Below, in pieces: positions 50,697-59,821 of a stretch of 64,000 bases of DNA (position 1 is the first letter of the stretch; the number at the start of each line of letters is the position of its first letter). The notes below the pieces were generated by a model. The model worked only from the letters and a program-made list of their open reading frames with translations. It was not told where the DNA came from and ran no database searches. This DNA is from Chitinophaga pinensis (GTDB lineage: Bacteria; Bacteroidota; Bacteroidia; Chitinophagales; Chitinophagaceae). The position numbers and the translations under genes were made by a program. The DNA is taken from the NCBI GenBank assembly GCA_902167325.1, contig LR632930.1:1-64000 (forward strand), written 5' to 3'.

Positions 50697-53600
50697 TTAT
50701 AAACTCAGCTGGATACCTGCGGTAATGGTTTTTGCGGGCGGCAGGCGGATGCCCTGCGTTTCCGGATCCATACCTTTATAGTTCGTAAACGTCAGCAGAT
50801 TCTGCGCATTTACGTACACCGAAAGCCGGTTCATCCTGATCTTGCGGGCATATTCCGAAAGGTCGTAGCGCAGCGATACATTTTTAAGCCGAATGTAGCT
50901 GGCATTGCCCCATACGGCGGTCGACAGCCTGTAAAGATCAAAGTTTGTAGTATTGGGCGTGAGCGTAGCCCTGGGAATGTCCGTGACGTCGCCTTTCTGT
51001 TGCCACCTGTCCAGCGCTTCGCGGCCCTGGTTAAAACGCGATCCGTAAACGTTGGCTTCGCGGCCATAGTTATACTCCTTGCCTTCCTGCTGAACGAATT
51101 GAAGCAGGAAGTCCAGTTCCAGCTTCTTGTAACGCAGCGAGTTTTGCAATCCACCGTAAAAGTCCGGCATAGTGGATCCGAGGATCACGAAATCAGTGAA
51201 CTCAATCGGTCTTCCGCCACGGTTGCCCACAGTCCAGAATTCCGCCACACCGTTGTCGGGATTTACTTGCAGGAACTGGTAGCCTTTCACGATCATAAGC
51301 GGCTCCCCTACCACATAAGTATTCCGGTAAGTAGATTTTTCGATACCGTCGAATTTCTTCAGTTTGTTTTTAGGGAGTGTGATGTTGAACATGGTGCTCC
51401 ATGTGAAATCATTACGCTGGATATTTACGGTAGTCATATCCAGTTCCCAGCCCGAGTTCTGTACCACAGCGTCGAAGTTGTCGCGCATGCTGGCAAAGCC
51501 TACCTGTGGGGTGAGAGAGCGGTCAATCAGCTGATTGTCTGTCAGGTTATAATAATACCCGGCATTGACGAGGATACGATTCCGGAGGAATCCTAATTCG
51601 ATACCGCCCTCCGTTTTGCGCGTTGCTTCCCAATGGTAATCGGGATTGGCAAGGCGGGAAGGTGTAAGCCCCATCACGCCGTCGTACACGTATGCAGCAT
51701 TGGCATTGCTCCAACTGGCGAGATAATCGGTATATCCGATATTGTCGCTACCCACAGTACCATAACTGCCGCGCAGTTTACCATGAGAGAGCCAGGAGAA
51801 TTGTTTCATCCAGGGTTCGTCGGAGAATATCCATGCGGCACCTACAGCCCCGAAGTTGCCCCAGCGGTTGCCAGGCCCGAATTTGGTGGAACCATCCCGG
51901 CGGAAACTTGCATTCAGGATGTACTTTCCGTCCCAGTTGTAAGTGGCGCGGCCAAACACAGAATTGTAACGGTACATTCCATACGACCAGAAACTGGCGC
52001 GTGTGCGGGCGGAATCCAATTTATCAAGAACATTGTCATTTGGAAAGCCACTGGCGTCGGTTCGTAATGCATCGCGGACATTTTCCTGCCAGGTGGCTCC
52101 TGCCATCAGGGAAAGGTCCCCCTTGGCGATCTTACGTTTATATTCCAGCTGCGGTTCTATTACGTAGGAGTTCGCATCTGTCTGCCCGAAATAGGTGAAG
52201 CTGCCGTTAGCGGTCTGAGGATTCAACGAAGCGTTTGGCGTGATCTGCGTCTGGTCCATCCTGTTGTTAGTGATACCGCCGGTTACTTTGGCATCCAGTC
52301 CGGGAATGATCGTATAACGGATTTCAGCGTTGGCAATGAGATTACGCGTTTTTGACAGATAGGTCCGAGCAAGCGGGGCAAACGGGTTCTGATCAGTGGC
52401 GAACCAGTAAAAACTTCCATCCTCTTTGTACGCCGGATAATTCGGCACCATATTGAAGACATATGACATATCGCTTGGCATGGAATTATTCTTTTCCGCG
52501 CTGTAGCTTACAGAAGCCCTTGCCCCGAATCGTTTGTCCTTACTGTTATGATCGATGCTAAAGTGCCCGGTTCCACGGTTATATGCGAGATCGTTAGGCA
52601 GTACGGTAGTTTCTTTTCTCCAAGTACCGCTCAGCAAATAACGCGTTTGCTCAGTACCACCGGAAATTGAAAGCTGCGCCTCTGTCTGATTAGCCGTATT
52701 CCCGATGAGTCGCTTCTGCCAGTCTGTATACTCCGTCTGGCTCCAGGTCAGCAGATCAGGCGCATTATCGGTACTCGGCGTTGCCTTATCGTTTGCGAAA
52801 GCTTCCTTCCGCATCTGCAGGTATTCCTGGGTATTGAGCATAGGCATCCGATTCACTACTTTGCTGCCACCACTGTAAACGTTGGCATTTACGGTGAGTT
52901 TGCCGGAACGACCTTTTTTTGTCGTAATCATCACCACACCATTGGCGGCACGTGAACCATAAATAGCCGTAGCGTCAGCATCCTTCAGGATGTCTATCCT
53001 TTCGATATCCGCCGGATTAAGTGCTGCGAGCGGACTCTGAAATCCACCGGCAACAGGGATGCTCGTATTCAAGGGCGCATCCAGATAAGGAACACCGTCA
53101 ATCACATATAATGGAGCGCTGGATTGCAACAGGGAGTTCTGCCCGCGGAGGGTCACATTGAACGTGGTGCCCGGCAGGCCGCTGTTAGATGAAATGAACA
53201 ACCCGGGAACGCGGCCCTGCATAGCTGCCAGCGGGTCAGTAACCGGACTGGTAGAGAGATCCTTGCTTTTCACAGACGACACCGAGCCGGTGAGGCTCTT
53301 ACGCACTGCAGACCCATAACCTATCACCACCGCTTCGTCCAGCGCGCTGGCGGCTGGCCTGAGGCTGATACTGATGGAACCGCTGCCTACAGTAACTTCC
53401 TGTGCTTCGTATCCGATATAGCTGATCACCAGCACATCGCCCGGTTCGGCATTCAGTTTGAACTTACCGTCTACATCAGTAGTGGCACCCAGCTGGGAGC
53501 CTTTAATGCGAATGGTTACCCCGGGGAGCGGTGTGCCATCGGTACCTTTAATGGTACCCGTAATTTCCTGTCGGATCTCTGTGGCGGAAGGAGCGGCGGG

Positions 53601-53969
53601 AACCTGCGTTTTCGGCTTAATGAAAATCGTTTTGTCTTTCACGGAATAATCCAGCGGCTGGTCCTTAAACACCGCCACAAGGAAAGACTCCAATGGTTGG
53701 TTGCTGGCCGAGATGGTTACCTTACCCGCATTACGGAGCAGCTCCCTGTCATAGAAAAACAGGTAACCGGTTTGCCGTTTTACGGCTGTAAACACTTCTT
53801 CCAGCGAAGCGTTGTTCAGCTTCACGGACACCCGCTGGGCATAGGTTGCGGCTGATACGTTGAGGCACGCCGCCAGAATAAGAAATGCTGTCCATCTCAT
53901 GATTCGTCTGAGTTTGGTTGAGAGCAGTCCCTTCAAAAAACAGGGACCGGCATAATCGGTCAATTGCAT
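50697..53969 (-). CDS. SusC/RagA TonB-dependent transporter with STN signalling domain (locus 3)
   Basis: About 1090 residues from ATG 53969, which gives the usual long N-terminus with signal helix MRWTAFLILAACLNVSAATYAQ. Next is an STN domain (LNNASLEEVFTAVKRQTGYLFFYDRELL...LDYSVKDKTIFIKP), then a carboxypeptidase-D-like domain (GTIKGTDGTPLPGVTIRIKG). The SusC plug carries LRGQNSLLQSSAPLYVIDGVPYLD and NPADIERIDILKDADATAIYGSRAANGVVMITTKKG. The barrel ends ITAGIQLSL. The STN domain contacts the FecR anti-sigma factor in the periplasm, matching the adjacent FecR and ECF sigma genes. Substrate is unknown, although the GH20 enzyme nearby hints at amino-sugar glycans. Confidence 0.96.
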   Translation of the reverse strand: MQLTDYAGPCFLKGLLSTKLRRIMRWTAFLILAACLNVSAATYAQRVSVKLNNASLEEVFTAVKRQTGYLFFYDRELLRNAGKVTISASNQPLESFLVAVFKDQPLDYSVKDKTIFIKPKTQVPAAPSATEIRQEITGTIKGTDGTPLPGVTIRIKGSQLGATTDVDGKFKLNAEPGDVLVISYIGYEAQEVTVGSGSISISLRPAASALDEAVVIGYGSAVRKSLTGSVSSVKSKDLSTSPVTDPLAAMQGRVPGLFISSNSGLPGTTFNVTLRGQNSLLQSSAPLYVIDGVPYLDAPLNTSIPVAGGFQSPLAALNPADIERIDILKDADATAIYGSRAANGVVMITTKKGRSGKLTVNANVYSGGSKVVNRMPMLNTQEYLQMRKEAFANDKATPSTDNAPDLLTWSQTEYTDWQKRLIGNTANQTEAQLSISGGTEQTRYLLSGTWRKETTVLPNDLAYNRGTGHFSIDHNSKDKRFGARASVSYSAEKNNSMPSDMSYVFNMVPNYPAYKEDGSFYWFATDQNPFAPLARTYLSKTRNLIANAEIRYTIIPGLDAKVTGGITNNRMDQTQITPNASLNPQTANGSFTYFGQTDANSYVIEPQLEYKRKIAKGDLSLMAGATWQENVRDALRTDASGFPNDNVLDKLDSARTRASFWSYGMYRYNSVFGRATYNWDGKYILNASFRRDGSTKFGPGNRWGNFGAVGAAWIFSDEPWMKQFSWLSHGKLRGSYGTVGSDNIGYTDYLASWSNANAAYVYDGVMGLTPSRLANPDYHWEATRKTEGGIELGFLRNRILVNAGYYYNLTDNQLIDRSLTPQVGFASMRDNFDAVVQNSGWELDMTTVNIQRNDFTWSTMFNITLPKNKLKKFDGIEKSTYRNTYVVGEPLMIVKGYQFLQVNPDNGVAEFWTVGNRGGRPIEFTDFVILGSTMPDFYGGLQNSLRYKKLELDFLLQFVQQEGKEYNYGREANVYGSRFNQGREALDRWQQKGDVTDIPRATLTPNTTNFDLYRLSTAVWGNASYIRLKNVSLRYDLSEYARKIRMNRLSVYVNAQNLLTFTNYKGMDPETQGIRLPPAKTITAGIQLSL

Positions 53970-54065
53970 AGATTTGCATTGTCTGGTTAATAGTAAATCA
54001 AGTTCGTTGCTAAGATGCCTGACATTCGCCGGGGGTGGGTCCAATCACCTCCGGTTTCTGTTTTT

Positions 54066-55256
54066 TTATAATGGTTGTATGATGATCTTCGATCCTTCTA
54101 TTGTAAACGACAGTCCGGATACCCGCAGTCCTTCCAGCACATCCTGCAGCGGCAGGTTCCGTTGAATCTCTCCGTCGAAGCGCCTGTTGGGTACTGTTCC
54201 CCTGTATTCCACTTCCACATCGTACCAGCGCTGCAGCTGGCGCATTACTGCCCGCACATCGGAGTTATTGAAGTAGAAGACGGCATTTCTCCATGCCAGC
54301 GCTTCTTCTATATCCGGCCGGAGTTCTATTACAGGAGCACCCCCTGAGATGGCTGCCTGCTGGCCGGGCTCCAGCTTCCTGGTAGCCCCTGCTGCCGTTA
54401 CCGCTACCGAGCCTTTCACCAGTGTGGCGCGGATGGCCGGCTCGTCAGTATATGCATTGATGTTAAACTCCGTTCCCAGCACGGCTACTTCTGCTTCCCC
54501 GGCTACGGCCACTTTAAAAGGCTTTGCAGCATCGGGACGCACATCGAAATAGGCTTCCCCTGTCAGCTCCACTTTCCTTTCATGATTCCCAAAGGCAACG
54601 GGAAACCGTAGAGACGATGCTGCGTTCAGCCATACCTGCGACCCGTCGGGCAATGAGATGCGGAACTGTCCGCCCCGCGGAGTACGCAGCATATTGTATT
54701 GCAACTCTCCCATGGGCTGGCCTGCCTGATACACCAGCGATCCGCCGTTCTGGCTGGCGGTGGTACCCTGTTGTGCGAAAGTCTGGCTTCCGGCACTGTC
54801 CAGCGGAATGACAGACCCGTCTGCCAAAGTGAGTACCGCTTTACTGGTGGCGGGCATAATGGTTTTTGGCCGTTCTGCCACGGGTGCGTTCCCTTTTGGT
54901 TGCCCCGGCTCCGGTTTCCAGAGCCATACGGCTGCTGCAGCGGCGATGGTGACTGCTGCGGCAGCCCACCAACGGTAATGCATGCGCCTCACTTTCACAG
55001 TTTCCGTTTCCGCCGGGGCGGGAAAGTGTTTTTGCGCGAAGCGTTGCCAGGCGGCATCTTCGTCCGGCTCGCCGAACTTCAACAGCCGGGCCTGCAGCTC
55101 CGGTACGCTGTGCATCCGCTCATAAAAAGCAGCATGCTGCGGATCGGCAGCCTGCCATTCCTGTAACTCCCGGGCTTCCGGCTCCGTAAGCTCGCCGCGC
55201 ATCTCCTTCAGGATCAGTTCAGCAAATCGTTGTATCAGTTGTGGGTCCAACATCAA
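54066..55256 (-). CDS. FecR family anti-sigma factor (locus 3)
   Basis: A 396-residue inner-membrane protein. The cytoplasmic N-terminal 85 residues should bind the sigma factor (ELILKEMRGELTEPEARELQEWQAADPQHAAFYERM). One transmembrane helix follows (about 90-106, WWAAAAVTIAAAAAVWLW). The periplasmic FecR domain contains MLRTPRGGQFRISLPDGSQVWLNAASSLRFP, and a C-terminal DUF4974 module follows (VRAVMRQLQRWYDVEVEYRG...GEIQRNLPLQDVLEGL). It sits between the sigma gene (89-bp gap) and the STN-type SusC gene (96-bp gap), the standard order of the Fec-like trans-envelope signalling cascade. Confidence 0.95.
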   Translation of the reverse strand: MMLDPQLIQRFAELILKEMRGELTEPEARELQEWQAADPQHAAFYERMHSVPELQARLLKFGEPDEDAAWQRFAQKHFPAPAETETVKVRRMHYRWWAAAAVTIAAAAAVWLWKPEPGQPKGNAPVAERPKTIMPATSKAVLTLADGSVIPLDSAGSQTFAQQGTTASQNGGSLVYQAGQPMGELQYNMLRTPRGGQFRISLPDGSQVWLNAASSLRFPVAFGNHERKVELTGEAYFDVRPDAAKPFKVAVAGEAEVAVLGTEFNINAYTDEPAIRATLVKGSVAVTAAGATRKLEPGQQAAISGGAPVIELRPDIEEALAWRNAVFYFNNSDVRAVMRQLQRWYDVEVEYRGTVPNRRFDGEIQRNLPLQDVLEGLRVSGLSFTIEGSKIIIQPL

Positions 55257-55345
55257 GTATTATTAAATGGATTACTATAGAAACAACAGGTTTGTTATTT
55301 CGATGAAAAGAAATGCAGCCTTTTTTTGAAAAAACTTTAAATAAT

Positions 55346-55954
55346 TCAGGAGAAGTAGCGGGTAAACGCCAGCCAGGCGTAAAAAACGGGCAGGAGGTTG
55401 CGTTTGAGAAGCCCTGCACGGATCAGTTTGAGGGCGCGGAGCTTTTGGGTGCGTACCGTATTATAGGAAATAGACAGCTCCCCGGCGATCTCTTCGTTCT
55501 TCTTCCCTTCCAGGTAGCTCATTTTGAAGATACGGCGGCACTGGGCAGGCAGTTCTTCAATTTCGCGGTAAAGACCGGCAATGATCTCCGTTTCCGCCAG
55601 GCGGGGGTCGAAAGTGCTGATATCGGGTAATGTTTCGCCGGCCAGGTAGGCATAGTCCCGGTCGCGCTCGTGCTGGCGCTCTTTGAGTTTGATGTGGTTG
55701 AGGCAGGCGTTGCGTACAGAAATGTACAGCCACGATTTGAGGGCCGCAGCATTGGGGAATTCAGGTCTTTTATCCCAGAGTTTGGAGAATACTTCCTGGA
55801 TAAGGTCTTCCGCCTCCTGCCAGTTATCCACGATGGTACCGGCATAATAGCAAAGCGCCTTGTAATGCTGCTGAAAAATCGTCCTGAAAGCTTCCTGATC
55901 TCCCAGGGCCACCCTGTCCAGCAATTCCCTGTCTGTATATCTGTTAGCAGGCAT
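55346..55954 (-). CDS. ECF sigma factor (FecI-like, Bacteroidota sigma-70 family)
   Basis: A 202-residue extracytoplasmic-function sigma factor. Region 2 is FRTIFQQHYKALCYYAGTIVDNWQEAEDLIQEVFSKLWDKR, and region 4 is LPAQCRRIFKMSYLEGKKNEEIAGELSISYNTVRTQKLRALKLI with a clear HTH. ATG 55954 gives the normal N-terminus; the earlier frame ATG at 56014 adds unrelated residues. It should be released when FecR senses substrate-loaded SusC and then transcribe the SusC-SusD-TlpA genes downstream. Short gaps make the whole set look like one leftward unit of five genes. Confidence 0.94.
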   Translation of the reverse strand: MPANRYTDRELLDRVALGDQEAFRTIFQQHYKALCYYAGTIVDNWQEAEDLIQEVFSKLWDKRPEFPNAAALKSWLYISVRNACLNHIKLKERQHERDRDYAYLAGETLPDISTFDPRLAETEIIAGLYREIEELPAQCRRIFKMSYLEGKKNEEIAGELSISYNTVRTQKLRALKLIRAGLLKRNLLPVFYAWLAFTRYFS

Positions 55955-56176
55955 TCCCCTTGATAAAGCCCTCCCGGTTGTTTTAATCTCGATACGAAAC
56001 CTTAAAAATACCAAAAATCACCCGTTTTTCTTGCACATTGTCCGGTTTTGAAATGCAATGTCCGTTTTTGAAAACTGTAGTAATGCCGGAGCCGGTCGTC
56101 CCAATTTGCTTGTCCACCGCCTCCCGCAGTACTAACTTTATCAGACAGTTATAGTCAGTTTAACAGAATTTTAGTG

Positions 56177-56207
56177 TAAAAAAAGGGCAGCCATAAGGCC
56201 GCCCTTT
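56177..56207 (-). terminator. terminator of the GH20-M1 peptidase operon
   Basis: Stem GGGCGGCC/GGCTGCCC (one G-U pair) with loop TTAT, followed on the minus strand by TTTTTTTAC. It lies 23 bp past the peptidase stop. Confidence 0.85.
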
Positions 56208-56229
56208 CGTGATTATATCAGGTAACTGA

Positions 56230-58083
56230 TTACTTATTGATGATCTTATCCAGCGTTTCCTGTGCCAGCGGATGGTAATTACCGCGGTACTTTCCGTAAA
56301 TGGTGCGCGCCATGGCAGCGTTCTCGTCCGACTTCATCATTTCGGTATAAAGGGGCGTGAGGAACTTGCGGCGACCTACCTGACTGAGGAACTTATCCAT
56401 ATTTGCGAAGGCCGGCTTATACCCTGCCGCAACAGACATGATGAACCACTGGTTCGCCACTTCGCTATTGCCGGTGGCCGTTAACTTAAACGTGGCATCC
56501 AGCTGCTCCATTTGGGGCAGGCCCAGTGGCTTGGGCATTTTGCGGAGGAAGTGCAGCCATTCGTGTGAGGTCCAGCCAGCTGTTTCCAGCGTACCCGGCG
56601 CTTCGCCTTTCAGGAACTTCTCCCGTGCGGTATCCACTTTGGTAAAACGGGTTTGCGGTACACGCGGACAATTATCCGGTATCCCAGGGCCATACACCCA
56701 TTCCTTTACCCTGATCTTCGCTTCCAGCGTAGTATCTCCTTTCAGCAGCTCTTCGTTGAAGTAGCGGAGGAACTGTTCGGTAGACATGGTTTTGAAAGCA
56801 TTGCCGTTGAAATACTGATACAGGAACGTATCAATTTTCTGGCGGCCGACAGTTTCCTCTACCCTGCGCAGGAAATGCGCACCTTTCTCATATGCGATAT
56901 CGGTTAACCCGTCTTCCGCATCACGCCCTTTCAGCGCCAGCTTCAGCCAGGTATCGCGACTGTCTTTACCGAGACTCGTCACGGTTTCTTCCAGATCCTG
57001 ATATCCCAGTTCCCATAGCATATCCGCATAATCTGCCCCCATCATGGCTTCCATAATGCGGCGTTCGAAATACACGGTAAAGCCTTCATTGAGCCAAAAA
57101 TCTTCCCAGGTGGCGTTGGTAACGAGGTTACCACTCCAGCTGTGGGCCAGTTCATGTGCGATGAGCGATACCAGTGAGCGGTCGCCCGCAATGATGGTGG
57201 GGGTGGCAAACGTCAGGCGCGGATTTTCCATGCCGCCCAGCGGGAAGCCCGGAGGCAGTACCAGCACATCGTACACACCCCAGCGGTATGGACCGTACAG
57301 TCCTTCCGCTGTGGTCACCATTTTACCTACTTCTGCAAATTCGTAATGCGCTTTATCGAGCATGTCAGGCTCGGCGTATACGCCCGTTCTGCCGTCTATA
57401 GCCTTGTAAGCTACATCCCCTACCGCCAGCGCCATCAGGTAAGCCGGCACGGGCTGATCCATCCTGAAGTGGTATACACCGCTGTCATTCGCCATACGCG
57501 GGTTTTCTGCGCTCATGAGGGCCACGAGGCCTTTGGGAACGGTAACCCGGGCCGTATAGGTGAACCGGATGCCCGGCCCGTCAGGTGCGGGAATCCACGT
57601 ACGGGCATAAGTCGGCTCTGATTGCGTATAGAGGAAAGGTTGCTTTTTACCTAACGTCTGCGCAGGCTCCAGCCATTGCAGCGCCGTGGCATGGCTACCG
57701 GTTTTATACCAGATGCGCACGATAGTATCTGTTTTTTTCACCGGTATGCTGAGGCGGCTGCCGAGGAAAGCAATGGCAGAGTCGAGTGTATGGGGAACCT
57801 TACGGCCGTTGGCAGTAACACTATCGATCGTGAGACCATCGGTGTCGAGACAAAATATGGGAAGCTCGCCCGGGTTATCAAAGCGCCATTCTGCAGCGCC
57901 ATCGATACGGTGCGCGGTAAAATCCACGGCAATATCGAGTGCCAGGCGGCGAACGAGGATGCTGTCGGCATTAGAAAGGGTGTGGAGATCTTTCGCCTGA
58001 GCATTCTCTTCAGCAGGGTTCCGGTCTCCGGTGGTTTGACAGGCGGCGGCAAAAAGCGCCCCTGCCAACAATACGTATCTCAT
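56230..58083 (-). CDS. M1 family metallopeptidase, LTA4-hydrolase-like lipoprotein
   Basis: A 617-residue lipoprotein (LLAGALFAAACQTTG). Zinc aminopeptidase motifs are GGMENPRLTF (exopeptidase GxMEN) and LIAHELAHSWSGNLVTNATWEDFWLNEGFTVYFERR (HExxH-x18-E). The C-terminal 150 residues match the helical leukotriene-A4-hydrolase-type domain (ending KYRGNYHPLAQETLDKIINK). It differs clearly from the longer M1 enzyme near 3480 in size and C-terminus. It lies 33 bp downstream of the GH20 gene on the same strand, so the pair probably works on glycoprotein or peptidoglycan-derived material in the envelope. Confidence 0.94.
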   Translation of the reverse strand: MRYVLLAGALFAAACQTTGDRNPAEENAQAKDLHTLSNADSILVRRLALDIAVDFTAHRIDGAAEWRFDNPGELPIFCLDTDGLTIDSVTANGRKVPHTLDSAIAFLGSRLSIPVKKTDTIVRIWYKTGSHATALQWLEPAQTLGKKQPFLYTQSEPTYARTWIPAPDGPGIRFTYTARVTVPKGLVALMSAENPRMANDSGVYHFRMDQPVPAYLMALAVGDVAYKAIDGRTGVYAEPDMLDKAHYEFAEVGKMVTTAEGLYGPYRWGVYDVLVLPPGFPLGGMENPRLTFATPTIIAGDRSLVSLIAHELAHSWSGNLVTNATWEDFWLNEGFTVYFERRIMEAMMGADYADMLWELGYQDLEETVTSLGKDSRDTWLKLALKGRDAEDGLTDIAYEKGAHFLRRVEETVGRQKIDTFLYQYFNGNAFKTMSTEQFLRYFNEELLKGDTTLEAKIRVKEWVYGPGIPDNCPRVPQTRFTKVDTAREKFLKGEAPGTLETAGWTSHEWLHFLRKMPKPLGLPQMEQLDATFKLTATGNSEVANQWFIMSVAAGYKPAFANMDKFLSQVGRRKFLTPLYTEMMKSDENAAMARTIYGKYRGNYHPLAQETLDKIINK

Positions 58084-58116
58084 AAATGCAGGTTTGTTTT
58101 GGTAAGGATGTGGTTA

Positions 58117-59730
58117 TTAGCGCAGCGGCTCCGGTGTTGTCTTTGTCGATTCCATCACGTAAAGCCCCTGTTGTTGTAATAAAGGGATGAATTTCGTCAA
58201 TCTTTTCTCGAATCCGGCAAAATCCTTCTTTTCCGGATCAGACCATGCCGCTTCGGCCATGGCCAACAGTCGGGGGAAGGTCATAAAGTGCAGGCGCTCA
58301 GCGGACTTGATCACTTCAGTCCATTGGTTGGCCTGAAAACCGATGATCTGCGATCTGTTATTATCCTTTATCTCCGGATAGTTACTCATGTTGAATTCAT
58401 ACACCCGGCGCAGCGGATTGAATTCTTTTCCCCAGCGGCGGCCGGAAATATGCGTACTGTCCTGCACGAAATCTAAGTAAAAAGGGAAACGTGGACAAAG
58501 CACTACTTTATACCCTTTATCGAGCGCATTTTTCAACTGCTCCGGCCTTTCCTGCCGCCACCAGAACACGATGGTTTCTGCTACAGGTAGTTTGGCCGCC
58601 GTCACTTCGTCCCAGCCCAGCACTTTGCTGTTGATAGCCTGCAGCGAGTCTGCCATGCGACGGATGAAGTAATGTTCCACATCCACCAGCGACTTCAGGT
58701 TTTCCTGCTTCATAAGTTTTTGCACATGCACATCGGTATTCCAGCTGGCGGAGCCGAAGCTCACTTCATCGCCACCGATATGGATCATACCAGCGGGAAA
58801 CAGAACGTTCACTTCGCGCAGGATATTGGTCAGGTACTGATACGTACTTTCCTTGCCGGGATTGAATGTAAACTCCGGATATTTAGGTGTGCCGCCCCCG
58901 CTGAATTCGGGATAAGCTTTATTAGCAGCCGTGGCGTGGCCGGGCATATCTATTTCAGGTATTACGGTGATCTGCCTGGCAGCAGCATAAGCTACGATCT
59001 CACTGATCTCATCCTGTGTATAATAAGCTGCGGGTGCCAGAGAATCCGTACTGGAACCGATACCACCCACGAGCGTGAGTCGGGGATATTGCCTGATCTC
59101 GATACGCCAGCCCGGGGCATCTGTCAGGTGCCAGTGGAATTTATTGAGTTTATACAATGCCATCTGATCGAGCAGCATCTTTACGGTTTCCTTCCCGAAG
59201 AAGTGACGCGATTCATCCAGCATGAAACCCCTCCATTTCATCACAGGCCTGTCTTCGATACGCCAGCCGGCGATGGTTGCATGCTGGTCCTTCGGGTTTG
59301 ATAATCTCGCCAGTTGAACGAAAGACATGATGCCGTATACCAATCCTTCTTCGCCACCGGCATCAATCGTTACCCCGCCTTCGTTCATATTGAGCGTATA
59401 GGCATCTTCCTCCCCGCTTTTCTTTCCCAGTACAATGAGCGCCGGAAACTTGTTTTTATCCGTTGCCCGGGCACTGAGGTACGCAGTATTCATACCGGCA
59501 GCAGCCATCTGAACACGGATGCCGGTGTATTTCAGCAGCTGCTCCTGTAACAGGGCCGCCTCTTTACGGAAGGAAGGATGTTGTAAAACGATCACGGTAC
59601 GATCGTTGAGCAGGAAATTACTGTTGGTGGATTTGGCAGTCACCGGCGCCGGGATTACCGGGCAAACGTCCTGCGCACGGGAATACAGACTGATACTAAG
59701 CGTGGTAATGAAAAGGAGCGATCTGAACAT
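58117..59730 (-). CDS. secreted beta-N-acetylhexosaminidase (GH20)
   Basis: A GH20 enzyme of 537 residues removing terminal GlcNAc/GalNAc. The signal peptide ends near LYSRAQ. An N-terminal GH20b domain (VCPVIPAPV...LLNDRTVIVLQ; IVLGKKSGEEDAYTLNMNEGGVTIDA) precedes the catalytic barrel. The barrel contains KWRGFMLDESRHFFGKETVK, LYKLNKFHWHLTDAPGWRIEI, VIPEIDMPGHATAANKAYPE and MIHIGGDEV, whose Asp-Glu pair is the catalytic dyad of substrate-assisted hydrolysis. ATG 59730 begins the signal peptide. It heads an operon with the M1 peptidase. Confidence 0.96.
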   Translation of the reverse strand: MFRSLLFITTLSISLYSRAQDVCPVIPAPVTAKSTNSNFLLNDRTVIVLQHPSFRKEAALLQEQLLKYTGIRVQMAAAGMNTAYLSARATDKNKFPALIVLGKKSGEEDAYTLNMNEGGVTIDAGGEEGLVYGIMSFVQLARLSNPKDQHATIAGWRIEDRPVMKWRGFMLDESRHFFGKETVKMLLDQMALYKLNKFHWHLTDAPGWRIEIRQYPRLTLVGGIGSSTDSLAPAAYYTQDEISEIVAYAAARQITVIPEIDMPGHATAANKAYPEFSGGGTPKYPEFTFNPGKESTYQYLTNILREVNVLFPAGMIHIGGDEVSFGSASWNTDVHVQKLMKQENLKSLVDVEHYFIRRMADSLQAINSKVLGWDEVTAAKLPVAETIVFWWRQERPEQLKNALDKGYKVVLCPRFPFYLDFVQDSTHISGRRWGKEFNPLRRVYEFNMSNYPEIKDNNRSQIIGFQANQWTEVIKSAERLHFMTFPRLLAMAEAAWSDPEKKDFAGFEKRLTKFIPLLQQQGLYVMESTKTTPEPLR

Positions 59731-59821
59731 GGTTAAGCGTGGCATTTGATTGAAGTTTTAAAGATAATCATCTAATCCGAAGGAACATATTTACTACCTT
59801 CCTTCTTCAAACGCCACAATC

